Assembly: GCA_937877455.1 (NCBI GenBank)
Contig: CALFIU010000151.1
Span: forward strand, 1-39,745
Length of the DNA: 39,745 bases
Source of the DNA: an uncultured Bacteroidales bacterium
GTDB lineage: Bacteria; Bacteroidota; Bacteroidia; Bacteroidales; UBA3824
Direction of reading: 5' to 3'
Of this stretch, positions 1 through 7,813 are shown piece after piece (positions within the stretch are counted from its first letter, which is position 1; the number at the start of each line of letters is the position of its first letter). The notes below the pieces were generated by a model. The model was not told the DNA's origin and did no database searches. It was given only the letters and a program-made list of their open reading frames with translations. Both the position numbers and the translations under genes were made by a program.

Positions 1-227
1 ATATATATAAGACAGAATATAACACTTAAAAATTCACTTATAACAGTGGCAATTGCACATCCATTACTTCCCATGTTAAATACAATTACAAATATTAAGT
101 CACCAAATATATTAATAATTGCACTGGCTACAAGAAAATATAGAGGAGTAGTGCTGTCTCCAAGAGCTCTAAGTGTACTTGATAAAAAATTATATCCATA
201 TGTAAAAATAAGACCTAAAAATATTAT
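1..227 (-). pseudogene. MATE family efflux transporter, internal fragment
   Basis: The minus strand is open from 227 to the window edge and encodes about 75 residues that read as an internal piece of a MATE (multidrug and toxin extrusion) transporter. It contains STLRALGDSTTPLYF and later FNMGSNGCAIATVIS, both typical of the family, between hydrophobic stretches. The frame is closed at 228-230 by TGA, just where aminotransferase coding on the other strand begins, so the N-terminal half is missing. The C-terminal half would lie outside the window. It overlaps the 5' extension of the aspC reading frame, so the two cannot both be original. It is either a rearrangement remnant or a chimeric join at a contig end. 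The family assignment is fairly sure; the origin is not. Confidence 0.7.
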
Positions 228-243
228 TCAGGTTAAAGATAAT

Positions 244-1392
244 GTGCAAGATACAATTAATTCTTTAAAGCAATTAAAAGAAAAAGGCATTGATGTTGTG
301 GATTTAACAGTTGGTCAGCCCGACTTTTTTACTCCTGACAATGTAAAAAATGCTGCAAAAAAGGCAGTTGACGACAATTATTCGTTTTATTCGCCTGTGC
401 CTGGATACAAAGATTTAATTCAAGCTGTTGTAAAGAAGTTTAAAAACGAAAATAATCTTGATTACGCTGAAAATCAGATTGTTGTTTCTACTGGTGCAAA
501 ACAGTCGCTTGCTAATGTGATGCAATGTTTGTTTGAAAAAGGTGATGAGATTATTATTCCAACACCTTATTGGGTAACTTATATTGAACTTGCTCATCTT
601 TGCAACGCTACGCCTGTGATTATAAGCAGTGATGCTTCTACTGGTTATAAAATTACAGCAGAGCAATTGCAAGCTGCCATTACGCCTAAGACAAAAGGTT
701 TTATTCTTAATTCACCTTCAAATCCTTCAGGAAGCGTTTATTCTAAGGAAGAACTTAAGGCATTAGCAGATGTTTTGGCAAAAAATCCTGAAATTGCCAT
801 TATTTCTGATGAAATTTACGAACATCTAAACTACGAATTGCATCACGAATCAATTGCACAGTTTGACAATGTTAAAAATCAAACAATTGTAATCAACGGT
901 GTTTCAAAGGCATACGCAATGACAGGTTGGCGTATCGGATACCTTGCTGCACCTGCAGATGTGGCAGCTGCTTGCAGAAAACTTCAAGGTCAAACAACGT
1001 CGGGAACTTGTTCGGTGGCTCAACGTGCTGCTTTGGAAGCACTTGTTGGAAGTCAAGATTGCATTGCAAAAAATAACGAAATACTCAAACAACGTCGCGA
1101 TGTGATGGCAAAGAATCTTAAAGCCATTCCTAACGTAAAATTTAATGTTCCGCCAGCTACTTTCTATTGTTTTCCCGATTTTTCGGCTTATTATGGCAAA
1201 AAATTCAATGGAAAAACCATTAGTAATTCGGCAGATTTTTGCGATTATCTTCTCAATGAGGCACATGTTGCTACAGTTGCAGGTGGTGCTTTTGGTATTG
1301 ATGAGTGTATTCGTATGTCGTATGTTGTTGGTATTGATCGTATTGAGGAGGCTTTCAAACGCATTAACAAAGCACTTGAAAACCTTAAGTAG
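244..1392 (+). CDS. aspC: aspartate aminotransferase-like, 5' end lost at a junction
   Basis: This is a PLP-dependent class I/II aminotransferase, most like the AspC group that interconverts aspartate/2-oxoglutarate and oxaloacetate/glutamate in the cytoplasm. Motifs in order are DLTVGQPDFFTPDN near the start, the DDNYSFYSPVPGY substrate region, LNSPSNPSG, DEIYEHL, and the PLP lysine in GVSKAYAMTGWRIGY (lysine codon 907-909). The C-terminal arginine region is RMSYVVG. The frame stays open back to a GTG at 46, but residues encoded by 46 to about 235 have no aminotransferase character. They are the antisense of a MATE transporter fragment. GTG at 244 is the first start inside the homologous part, and some 15-20 N-terminal residues are probably missing. 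No promoter is visible. Substrate specificity is inferred only from family resemblance. Confidence 0.85.
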   Translation: MQDTINSLKQLKEKGIDVVDLTVGQPDFFTPDNVKNAAKKAVDDNYSFYSPVPGYKDLIQAVVKKFKNENNLDYAENQIVVSTGAKQSLANVMQCLFEKGDEIIIPTPYWVTYIELAHLCNATPVIISSDASTGYKITAEQLQAAITPKTKGFILNSPSNPSGSVYSKEELKALADVLAKNPEIAIISDEIYEHLNYELHHESIAQFDNVKNQTIVINGVSKAYAMTGWRIGYLAAPADVAAACRKLQGQTTSGTCSVAQRAALEALVGSQDCIAKNNEILKQRRDVMAKNLKAIPNVKFNVPPATFYCFPDFSAYYGKKFNGKTISNSADFCDYLLNEAHVATVAGGAFGIDECIRMSYVVGIDRIEEAFKRINKALENLK

Positions 1393-1430
1393 CATTAGAA
1401 AAATTGCTCTCGATAGCAATTCATATTTAT

Positions 1431-1472
1431 AAAAAAGAGAGGCTGTCCAAATTTGTTTAGACAGCCTTTTTT
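1431..1472. terminator. bidirectional terminator, aspC / pyk
   Basis: A perfect 8-bp stem, AGGCTGTC (1440-1447) with GACAGCCT (1460-1467), has a 12-nt loop. It is followed by T's on the plus strand and preceded by an A run (1431-1436) that serves the minus strand. It lies between two convergent genes and should end both transcripts. Confidence 0.85.
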
Positions 1473-1501
1473 GGTAATTATTGTTTTTTTTTAATTAAGT
1501 G

Positions 1502-2920
1502 TTAGTATCTTTTAACGAGATTGTCGCAACTATTTATTTCGAGTAATGTTGCCGAGTTGCCTTTGCCGAAACTTCCTGCCAAAAGTACAACTTTGTCGTC
1601 TATTTCTACAAATTGTTTGTTGAGTACAAGCGATACTGCCGATTGTATAAAATCGTCGGCCGATTTGTGTATTCGCATTATTTGAGGATAAACACCGTAA
1701 CTTAACGCTAACTCTCTTATAACGTGTTCGTTGTAACAGATGGCGTAAATTGGTTTTATACCTCTATATGCTGCTAAGTTTCTAATTGTGTTGCCAGAAA
1801 AAGAGTCGGCAATAATGGCAGCAGCATCAAGTTCTACCGAAGCGTGAACAGCAGTTTTTGCAAGAAATTCAGAGATTTCGCTTTTTGATTGTACTGGATG
1901 TATGTTGTCCTTGAGTTTGTCTTTTATGTGTTCAACTTCGAGGGCAATTTTGCTCATTGTTTTTACCGCCTCCACTGGATAGTTTCCCGATGCGGTTTCT
2001 CCACTTAGCATAACTGCATCAGCTCCGTCGTAGATTGCGTTGGCCACATCGCTAACTTCTGCACGTGTAGGACGTGGGTTGTTAATCATTGAGTGGAGCA
2101 TTTGGGTTGCCACAATTACGGGTTTGAGGTGTTCAATTGCAATTCGGTTGAGCTCTTTTTGAATGGCTGGAATTCTTTCTGCAGGAATTTCTATGCCGAG
2201 GTCGCCACGTGCAATCATTATACCATAGGCGTGTTGTAAAATTTCTTTTATATTATCAACGCCTTGTTGGTTTTCTATTTTCGCAATTATTTTTATTTTA
2301 GATTTGTTTTGGTCTAATATTTTTTGTATGCAAATAACGTCTTCTTTGTTGCGAACAAATGAGTGTGCAATAAATGTAACGTCTTCTTCTATAGCCAATT
2401 GTATAAATTTTCGGTCTTTGTCGCTTAACGAAGGCAACTTTATGTGTACACCAGGAACGTTAACGCTTTTGCGGCTTTTTATTTTTCCTGAATTAAGTAC
2501 TTTGCAAATGAGTTTGCCATCGCAAAGTTCTGATGCTTCAAATGCAATGTCGCCATCATCGATAAGTATTTTTGTTCCGATAGGAATTTCGTTTTCAAAG
2601 CCAGGGTGGTTTACATATATTGTTCCGGGAACGCAATTTTTTTGTGTATCGCCAATGAATGCTATTTTTTCGCCTTCTGTAACATCAAAAGGTTCATCTA
2701 CAGCTCCAGTTCTAATTTCTGGTCCTTTGGTATCTATTAGTACGGCAATGGTGTTTGAAACTTGCCTAATATTTTTTATCATTTGACGAGTTGCTTCAAA
2801 GTCTGCGTGGGCGGTGTTGATGCGAGCCACGTTCATTCCAGCTTTGAATAGCGAGTGTATAAATTCTACATCGCATCGTCTATCTGATATTGTTGCTACT
2901 ATTTTTGTTAGTTTTTGCAT
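1502..2920 (-). CDS. pyk: pyruvate kinase
   Basis: Cytoplasmic glycolytic enzyme converting phosphoenolpyruvate and ADP to pyruvate and ATP. The 472 residues are about normal for a bacterial pyruvate kinase. The N-terminal barrel starts with TKIVATISDRR, where the family usually has TKIVCTIGP. The catalytic lysine and metal ligands are visible in IIAKIEN (Lys214, Glu216) and MIARGDLGIEIP (Asp240). NPRPTRAEVSDVANAI and MLSGETASGNYP complete the active site. The B domain (about residues 70-170) and a C-terminal allosteric domain follow the usual order. The gene is convergent with aspC, and 96 nt separate it from the upstream beta-barrel gene on the same strand. No clear TAnnTTTG promoter was found in that gap, so co-transcription is possible. 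Confidence 0.95.
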   Translation of the reverse strand: MQKLTKIVATISDRRCDVEFIHSLFKAGMNVARINTAHADFEATRQMIKNIRQVSNTIAVLIDTKGPEIRTGAVDEPFDVTEGEKIAFIGDTQKNCVPGTIYVNHPGFENEIPIGTKILIDDGDIAFEASELCDGKLICKVLNSGKIKSRKSVNVPGVHIKLPSLSDKDRKFIQLAIEEDVTFIAHSFVRNKEDVICIQKILDQNKSKIKIIAKIENQQGVDNIKEILQHAYGIMIARGDLGIEIPAERIPAIQKELNRIAIEHLKPVIVATQMLHSMINNPRPTRAEVSDVANAIYDGADAVMLSGETASGNYPVEAVKTMSKIALEVEHIKDKLKDNIHPVQSKSEISEFLAKTAVHASVELDAAAIIADSFSGNTIRNLAAYRGIKPIYAICYNEHVIRELALSYGVYPQIMRIHKSADDFIQSAVSLVLNKQFVEIDDKVVLLAGSFGKGNSATLLEINSCDNLVKRY

Positions 2921-3016
2921 TTAAAAATTTGATGTAAGTCTTATTAATTAAACATTTTGCAATTTTCGTTATTTTATTTTTTCTTATGAAAAATTGCATT
3001 ATAATTTTTTGTTAAT

Positions 3017-3604
3017 TTAATTATCGATGGGAATTCTAAATCCGATATTCCATTGTGTGCAACCCGTTTTGTTGTTTTGGCTACCGTATGAGTTTGGCAA
3101 CATAAAACCAACTCCGATTGTAAATATTTTGAAACACATTCCTATTTCAGGTTTTATTGCAAATGCTGCATTTTTTTTAAGTCTTGTTTCGTAAGTTATT
3201 TCGCCAGTTTGTTCGTCTTTTAGTCTATTGATTATTGCGCCGTTGAGTACTCCTACTCCCATTGTTATTGCTGCGTAAGGTGTTACGCCGTCTTGAAGGT
3301 CTATTCTTGCTTTTAATCCGCTTAGTGATAGTTTTGTTGCTTTTAGGTCGAATGTTTTGTCGTCTATGGTTACACCTGCTCTAAAAAGGAGATTGCCGTC
3401 AAAGCTTATTCCAAATGCGAGCCTACTATCAAAAAAATCGGGGTTGTAAAGAAAGTCGAAACTACAGCCAATGCCGCCCTTTATGTTGTGTTCTTGTTCT
3501 GTTCCTGTTGGGACGCTCCAACCTCCTTGGATGTCGATGCAAAACTGTGCGCTTGCAATTTGGGCTGTTAATACAAATGTGATAATTGAAAGTAATTTTT
3601 TCAT
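3017..3604 (-). CDS. outer membrane beta-barrel-like protein
   Basis: A 195-residue exported protein. The N-terminus is a classic signal peptide (MKKLLSIITFVLTAQIASA, cleavage expected before QF). The mature part has alternating hydrophobic/polar stretches and many Gly and aromatic residues (for example RLAFGISFDGNLLF, YAAITMGVGVLNG, IFTIGVGFMLPNSYG). It ends in strands QWNIGFRIPIDN, as in small porin-like barrels of Bacteroidetes. It starts 23 nt after the M15 peptidase stop codon on the same strand, so the two are probably one operon. No enzymatic motif is visible. A small outer membrane barrel is the best reading; no specific substrate can be given. Confidence 0.6.
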   Translation of the reverse strand: MKKLLSIITFVLTAQIASAQFCIDIQGGWSVPTGTEQEHNIKGGIGCSFDFLYNPDFFDSRLAFGISFDGNLLFRAGVTIDDKTFDLKATKLSLSGLKARIDLQDGVTPYAAITMGVGVLNGAIINRLKDEQTGEITYETRLKKNAAFAIKPEIGMCFKIFTIGVGFMLPNSYGSQNNKTGCTQWNIGFRIPIDN

Positions 3605-3627
3605 TTTTTTGTTGTTTTTAAGTGTTG

Positions 3628-4446
3628 TTATCTTATATCAAAATGTTGATAATCTTTAGTTTTACTTTTCCAAGCGCCTCCCCATGTAAATCCGTTTTGT
3701 CTAAAAAGTTTTACACAGAGGTCGTTTTCAGTTATTTTGTATTTAAAATCTTTTGTTCTATCGCAATAGTCGTCTGCATTTGCTGGCATTACAGTTTGTT
3801 TGCCGTTTGGAAATGTTATGTATGGGTTGTAAAGTGTGTTTATGTCAACAGCCAAACCCAACGCGTGTTTCGATAATGTTTTGCTATTAGGTACGTTACG
3901 GTAGCAAAAACATGATGTGTTGTTGGCTTGCATCTGTTTTTCGTCGTCGGCATCAAATACTTCGGGTAGTAGCATTTTTTCTATTGGGTATTTGTTTTGG
4001 TATAGTTCTTTAAAAATATTGACAACTTTTTGGGCTATTTGCTGGTTGCAAATCATTTCGCCGATGTGGATTTTTTGGTCATAATCCCAATGTAGTACGC
4101 GTATGTGTCGCAAATCTGAGCGTTTTATGTGTGGGTTTTCTGTATAGGTTTTGCCTTGCATTTTTTGCCAAATGGCATCGGGAATTTCTTGTGAAGAAAA
4201 ACAATTGTCAAAACCGAATTTTTCTACGGCATTAGAATCTACGGTTTGCCCTGCTTGCCAATCTTTTAACTTTTGTAAGTCTTCTGCTAATGTGTCGGTT
4301 TTGGGGTTTTCTTGAGTGTTTTCTTGGTGTGTTTGGGTTGTTGTGTTCACAGTTAAAGAATGTTTTTGTTTGGTTTTATCGTTTTCGGTTTGGCACGATA
4401 GCAAAAAAATTGGAATTGTTAAAAATAACATTTTTAGTGTTTTCAT
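3628..4446 (-). CDS. M15 family D-Ala-D-Ala carboxypeptidase-like lipoprotein
   Basis: A 272-residue predicted lipoprotein: MKTLKMLFLTIPIFLLSC ends in a lipobox with Cys18, followed by a polar Thr/Gln-rich linker (about residues 20-55). The C-terminal half carries the zinc-peptidase signature of family M15: SKHALGLAVDIN (His194 and Asp201) and DYQHFD (His268), the usual HxxGxAxD...H ligand set. Such enzymes trim peptidoglycan stem peptides, here presumably from the periplasmic face of a membrane. A Cys-rich stretch (NNTSCFCYRNVP) lies just before the first zinc ligand. It is the first gene of a probable operon with the downstream beta-barrel gene. A candidate -7 element (TACTTTTG on the minus strand, 4464-4471) lies about 20 nt upstream of the start. 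Confidence 0.8.
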   Translation of the reverse strand: MKTLKMLFLTIPIFLLSCQTENDKTKQKHSLTVNTTTQTHQENTQENPKTDTLAEDLQKLKDWQAGQTVDSNAVEKFGFDNCFSSQEIPDAIWQKMQGKTYTENPHIKRSDLRHIRVLHWDYDQKIHIGEMICNQQIAQKVVNIFKELYQNKYPIEKMLLPEVFDADDEKQMQANNTSCFCYRNVPNSKTLSKHALGLAVDINTLYNPYITFPNGKQTVMPANADDYCDRTKDFKYKITENDLCVKLFRQNGFTWGGAWKSKTKDYQHFDIR

Positions 4447-4460
4447 TTTTTTTATTTTTT

Positions 4461-4492
4461 TTGCAAAAGTAATTAAATATTATCTATTTTTG
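4461..4492 (+). promoter_or_regulatory. Bacteroidetes-type promoter for the flavin reductase gene, overlapping a divergent -7
   Basis: TTG (4461-4463), a 21-nt spacer and TATTTTTG (4485-4492) match the Bacteroidetes -33/-7 consensus, 18 nt before the ATG at 4510. The spacer also contains CAAAAGTA (4464-4471), which on the minus strand reads TACTTTTG, a -7 element for the M15 peptidase gene. No clear -33 partner was seen for the minus-strand element. Confidence 0.6.
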
Positions 4493-4509
4493 TAAAAAAA
4501 CTAAATTTT

Positions 4510-5055
4510 ATGAAGACAAATCTTAAGAATTTTAATGCCGCTTTTCCAACCCCAATTGTTATTGTTGGAGCTATTACTGATGGTAAACCATCTTGGTTTG
4601 AAGTGGCGTGGGTTGGCATTGGCGACCGTGATGTTGTTACTTTGAGCGTAGATCATGCTCATTATACATGTAAAGGTATAGACGAAAATAAAGTGTTGAG
4701 CATCAGTCTTATAGATGAAAAAATGATTCCAAAAGCTGATTATGTTGGCAAAGTTAGCGGACATAACACCGACAAAAGTGATGTTTTTGCTTGGCATGCT
4801 GGCGAGCTTGGTGCTCCAATTATTGACGAGAGTCCTGTTTCTATGGAATGTGAATTGATGGATAGTTATGTTAATGGTGATGTTTATTTGTTGATTTGCA
4901 GGGTTAAAAATACTTATGCAGAGCAGGATATTGTTAACGAGCGTAGCAAAATTGATTATTCTAAGTTTAAACCAGTGCTTTTTGAACCTAATTTTAACTA
5001 CTTGCGCACTGGCGAGATTATTGCTCCGTGTTTGAAATCGGAATATAAAAAATAA
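4510..5055 (+). CDS. flavin reductase family protein (FMN-binding split barrel)
   Basis: A 181-residue cytoplasmic protein resembling flavin reductase-like domain proteins, which bind FMN and use NAD(P)H, or act in small redox reactions. Recognisable features are the N-terminal FPTPIVIVGAI strand, PSWFEVAWVGIGDRDVVTLSV, the SISLIDEKM segment and the ADYVGKVSGHNTDKSD loop, all typical in order and spacing. It ends with a LRTGEIIAPC stretch. The length is normal. It has its own upstream promoter and converges on xerD. The physiological electron acceptor cannot be deduced; neighbours give no pathway clue. Confidence 0.75.
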   Translation: MKTNLKNFNAAFPTPIVIVGAITDGKPSWFEVAWVGIGDRDVVTLSVDHAHYTCKGIDENKVLSISLIDEKMIPKADYVGKVSGHNTDKSDVFAWHAGELGAPIIDESPVSMECELMDSYVNGDVYLLICRVKNTYAEQDIVNERSKIDYSKFKPVLFEPNFNYLRTGEIIAPCLKSEYKK

Positions 5056-5101
5056 TTTTTTTATAGGTGGCAGTTTTTTTGGTTTGTTGACAAATTATTT
5101 A

Positions 5102-5140
5102 AACAACAAATAAAAATGTTTTAATTTTTTATTTGTTGTT
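5102..5140. terminator. perfect 15-bp hairpin between flavin reductase gene and xerD
   Basis: AACAACAAATAAAAA (5102-5116) pairs perfectly with its reverse complement at 5126-5140 across a 9-nt loop, with A/T runs on both sides, so it can serve both convergent genes. It overlaps the first two bases of the xerD stop codon (5139-5141). An outer inverted repeat, GGCAGTTTTT (5069-5078) with AAAAACTGCC (5141-5150), encloses it. Confidence 0.7.
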
Positions 5141-6059
5141 AAAAACTGCCTTTTCCTCTTGGGTGAAATGAGATTATAGTATCGCGAAGATAAGCACTAT
5201 CGAGGTGTGTATAAATTTCGGTGGTTTGTATGCTTTCGTGTCCGAGCATTTCTTGCACAGCTCTTAAATCGGCCCCGCCTTCTACAAGGTGAGTGGCAAA
5301 AGAGTGTCGAAATGTGTGAGGGCTTATTACTTTTGTTATTCCTGCTTTTTCTGAAAGTTCTTTTACTATGTAAAAAATCATTATCCTTGTAAGTTTACGT
5401 CCTCTACGGTTAAGAAAAAGAATATCTTTGTTTTCGGCATTTATAGCCAAATGGTTTCGCATTTTTTCGAGGTAGTTGGCAATGTATTTCAACGCGCATT
5501 GGCTTATAGGTACAATACGGGTTTTGCTTCCTTTACCAGTAACTTTTATAAATCCTTCTTGTGCAAAAATGTCGGTGATTTTTAGGTCTGTTAGTTCGGA
5601 TACCCTTAAACCACAACTATAAAGCGTTTCAATTATTGCTCGATTGCGTTCTCCTTCGTTTGTCGATAGGTCTATGGCTGCTTCAATGGCATCAATTTCT
5701 TCAACGGTGAGTACTACGGGCAGCTTTATGCCAATTTTGGGAGTTTGTAATAGTTCGGCTGGGTTTTCGGTAATTTGGTCGCTAACAAGCAAATATCTGT
5801 AAAATGTTTTAATTGCGCTTAAAATTCTTGCTTGTGTTCTGGCACATAGACCTATTCCAACTATCCATTCGAGAAATTGCGATAGCATGTTTATATCGAG
5901 AGTTTTAATGTCGTCTTTTTTTAAAACTTCCTCGGTGTAATAAATAAGTTTGTCGAGGTCGGAATGGTATGCTTCTACGCTATTTGGCGACATTGACCGC
6001 TCTAATATCATGTATTGATTAAAGTTTTCGAGCAAACTATTGTTTATACTTGATGGCAT
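5139..6059 (-). CDS. xerD: site-specific tyrosine recombinase XerD
   Basis: Tyrosine recombinase that, with XerC, resolves chromosome dimers at dif; here 306 residues, the normal Xer length. An N-terminal SAM-like core-binding domain (about residues 8-95) is followed by the catalytic domain with all six expected residues: Arg152 (SCGLRVSEL), Lys176 (VTGKGSKTR), His248 and Arg251 (PHTFRHSFATHL), His274 (MLGH) and Tyr283 (TEIYTHL). The intact catalytic set and length argue for a housekeeping Xer protein, not an integrase of a mobile element. It starts 23 nt downstream of the Ser/Thr kinase stop codon, so the two are likely co-transcribed. XerC versus XerD assignment rests on overall resemblance and is less certain. 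Confidence 0.85.
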   Translation of the reverse strand: MPSSINNSLLENFNQYMILERSMSPNSVEAYHSDLDKLIYYTEEVLKKDDIKTLDINMLSQFLEWIVGIGLCARTQARILSAIKTFYRYLLVSDQITENPAELLQTPKIGIKLPVVLTVEEIDAIEAAIDLSTNEGERNRAIIETLYSCGLRVSELTDLKITDIFAQEGFIKVTGKGSKTRIVPISQCALKYIANYLEKMRNHLAINAENKDILFLNRRGRKLTRIMIFYIVKELSEKAGITKVISPHTFRHSFATHLVEGGADLRAVQEMLGHESIQTTEIYTHLDSAYLRDTIISFHPRGKGSF

Positions 6060-6082
6060 TTTTGTTGTATAGAAAAGAGTAT

Positions 6083-7612
6083 TTATAGTTCCAAAAGTTT
6101 ACGTTTTTGAGTTTCAAATTCTATATCTGTAATTAGCCCTTTTTTTCTCAACTCTGCAAATTTATTAATTTCGTCGGCCACCGACATTTGACCACTTGCT
6201 TTACTTGAAAACATTTGTATTATGGAATTGCAATTGTTTGGGCGTTTGTTTCTATCGGGGTTTGTCATTAGTTCTGCAATTTGTTTTAGTTGAGAATCTT
6301 CTATGAGTTTTATGTTTGTAATTAGAGGTTGTCCCGTAAGCATTTCTATAAGAATTATACCAGCAGAATAAATATCAGACTTAGCGTCTGCCGATTGTGC
6401 GTGCGAAATAAGTTCTGGAGCTTGATATTTTGGCGAGCCTGCTTTTTTAAGGCAATCGTCCAAAAAGTCGGCAGTTGCGAGTCCAAAATCTATGATTTTT
6501 ACATTATCGCCTTTGTATGTTAACAAAATATTGTCAGGTTTAAGGTCGCGATGAAAAATTTGTTTTTTATGAACATAATCCAACGCTTCGAGTATTTCTG
6601 TAAATATTTTCTTTATCATTGCAATGTCTTTCATTGGTTTTTGGTTGATAACGTTGGTTAATGTTCTGCCGTCAACATATTCCATATAATAAAACATACC
6701 TTCGGAATCTTCGCCTTTTCCATAAACATTAACAATATTTTGGTGTTCAAGACAAAAGGCAGTGTCAAACTCCTTTTTAAATAGGTTTTGATATATTTTG
6801 TTATCCTTGTATTTTTGTTTAATACGTTTTATTACAACTTTACGTTGGCCGAGATGTAATGCAGAATATATGTCGCTCATTGCACCTGTTGTTTTTATTT
6901 TTACAATATTTGTAAATTCTTTACTGTCGAAGCTTTGGTTGTTGGACTCAGTAATAAATCCTGATGCGTTGTTAGTATCAGTAATAAATCCTGATGCGTT
7001 GTTAGTATCAGTAATAAATCCTGACGAGTTGTTAGATTCAGTAATAAATCCCGATGCATTGTTGGTTTCGTTTTTTGGGTCAGTTTTTAACTTATTATTG
7101 CTATCGATGGAGTTATTTGTGGAGATTTCGGGTTCTTTTTTAACATCTTCACTTGTTTTTTGTGTTACAGTATTTTTTTCTTTGTTATTAGCTACTATTT
7201 TATTAATTTTTTCTAAAAAATTATTCAGTTCTTGGGTATATGTTTTATAAGTTATATTCAAAGTTTCACCAGTTTTAATTTTAATATTTATTTTTGACAA
7301 TGTTGGTTGGTGATTCACATTTTCAATCTCGCTGTATTTGCAAACAAATGGTTTAAAAATGCCAATTTTAGGTAAAAAAAGAATTTTTTCTCTTTTATAG
7401 TCAAGAGCAATAGTATGTTTAATTGTGTCAATACGCAAATACATAATAAAATCGGGAGTATTTGCTATTGCATTTTTTATTTTTTTCTCGGTTTCGATAC
7501 TTTTTTTTATTTTTTCGTCCATTTTTTTGGAGAGATTATCAAAAAAATTGTAACCTATTTTTAAAATAATATATGCAATTATACACCAAAAAATGCCTTT
7601 TAATTCGCTCAT
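6083..7612 (-). CDS. membrane-anchored Ser/Thr protein kinase with 10-residue repeats and SHOCT-like tail
   Basis: A 509-residue eukaryotic-like kinase. Residues about 5-22 form an N-terminal membrane segment. Residues about 52-140 look like a small bacterial PH-like domain (strand-rich, with SEIENVNHQP and KIKTGETLNITY). An Asn/Thr/Lys-rich linker contains four 10-residue repeats of the type (E/D)(T/S)NN(A/S)SGFIT (residues about 181-220). The kinase domain spans about 236-470 with Lys262 (VVIKRI), HRDLKPDN (Asp356), IIDFGLA (Asp375) and APE (398-400), so catalysis should be intact. The last 30 residues (INKFAELRKKGLITDIEFE, then KRKLLEL) resemble a SHOCT domain. It has its own promoter and xerD follows after 23 nt. 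Target proteins are unknown; the PH-like call is tentative. Confidence 0.85.
   Translation of the reverse strand: MSELKGIFWCIIAYIILKIGYNFFDNLSKKMDEKIKKSIETEKKIKNAIANTPDFIMYLRIDTIKHTIALDYKREKILFLPKIGIFKPFVCKYSEIENVNHQPTLSKINIKIKTGETLNITYKTYTQELNNFLEKINKIVANNKEKNTVTQKTSEDVKKEPEISTNNSIDSNNKLKTDPKNETNNASGFITESNNSSGFITDTNNASGFITDTNNASGFITESNNQSFDSKEFTNIVKIKTTGAMSDIYSALHLGQRKVVIKRIKQKYKDNKIYQNLFKKEFDTAFCLEHQNIVNVYGKGEDSEGMFYYMEYVDGRTLTNVINQKPMKDIAMIKKIFTEILEALDYVHKKQIFHRDLKPDNILLTYKGDNVKIIDFGLATADFLDDCLKKAGSPKYQAPELISHAQSADAKSDIYSAGIILIEMLTGQPLITNIKLIEDSQLKQIAELMTNPDRNKRPNNCNSIIQMFSSKASGQMSVADEINKFAELRKKGLITDIEFETQKRKLLEL
6948..7067 (-). repeat. four tandem 30-bp repeats inside the kinase gene
   Basis: Four consecutive 30-bp units start at 6948, 6978, 7008 and 7038; each begins TCAGTAATAAATC on the plus strand. 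The first two are identical and the other two differ at a few bases. On the coding strand each encodes a 10-residue unit containing NN(A/S)SGFIT in the linker before the kinase domain. Unit length is a multiple of three, so gain or loss of a unit would keep the frame. Confidence 0.95.
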
Positions 7613-7629
7613 ATTCTCATTTTTTTATG

Positions 7630-7659
7630 CAAATATAAATAATTTATCAATCTTTGCAA
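7630..7659 (-). promoter_or_regulatory. promoter of kinase-xerD operon
   Basis: Read on the minus strand: TTG (7659-7657), a 19-nt spacer and TATATTTG (7637-7630). This is a full match to the Bacteroidetes -33/-7 pattern, ending 17 nt before the kinase start codon. Confidence 0.7.
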
Positions 7660-7743
7660 TTTTTTTTAAAGTTATGGCATAAAATTGAGATAGAAAATTT
7701 TTCATTTTTTTTGCATAAAATTAGCCAAAAAAATAAAAAAAAT

Positions 7744-7776
7744 TTGCAAAAAATAAAATAAAAAGATTTAAATTTG
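7744..7776 (+). promoter_or_regulatory. probable promoter of thrS operon
   Basis: TTG (7744-7746) and TAAATTTG (7769-7776) are separated by 22 nt, slightly longer than the usual 19-21. The leader to the ATG at 7814 is then about 30 nt. No T-box-like leader is seen. Confidence 0.5.
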
Positions 7777-7813
7777 CGCCGTTATATTTTATAACAGACT
7801 ATAATATAGAAAA

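Noticed and set aside
5139..6059. xerD as an integrase marking a mobile element
   Set aside because: Length, domain layout and catalytic set fit housekeeping Xer; no att-like repeats or element genes adjoin it.
6948..7067. Possible CRISPR array (regular 30-bp units)
   Set aside because: Units are directly adjacent without spacers and lie in frame within a protein-coding linker.
6798..7250. Plus-strand 150-residue reading frame with repeated VINPDALL units
   Set aside because: It is the antisense of the kinase linker; its repeats arise from the 30-bp tandem units on the coding strand, and it has no promoter or homology.
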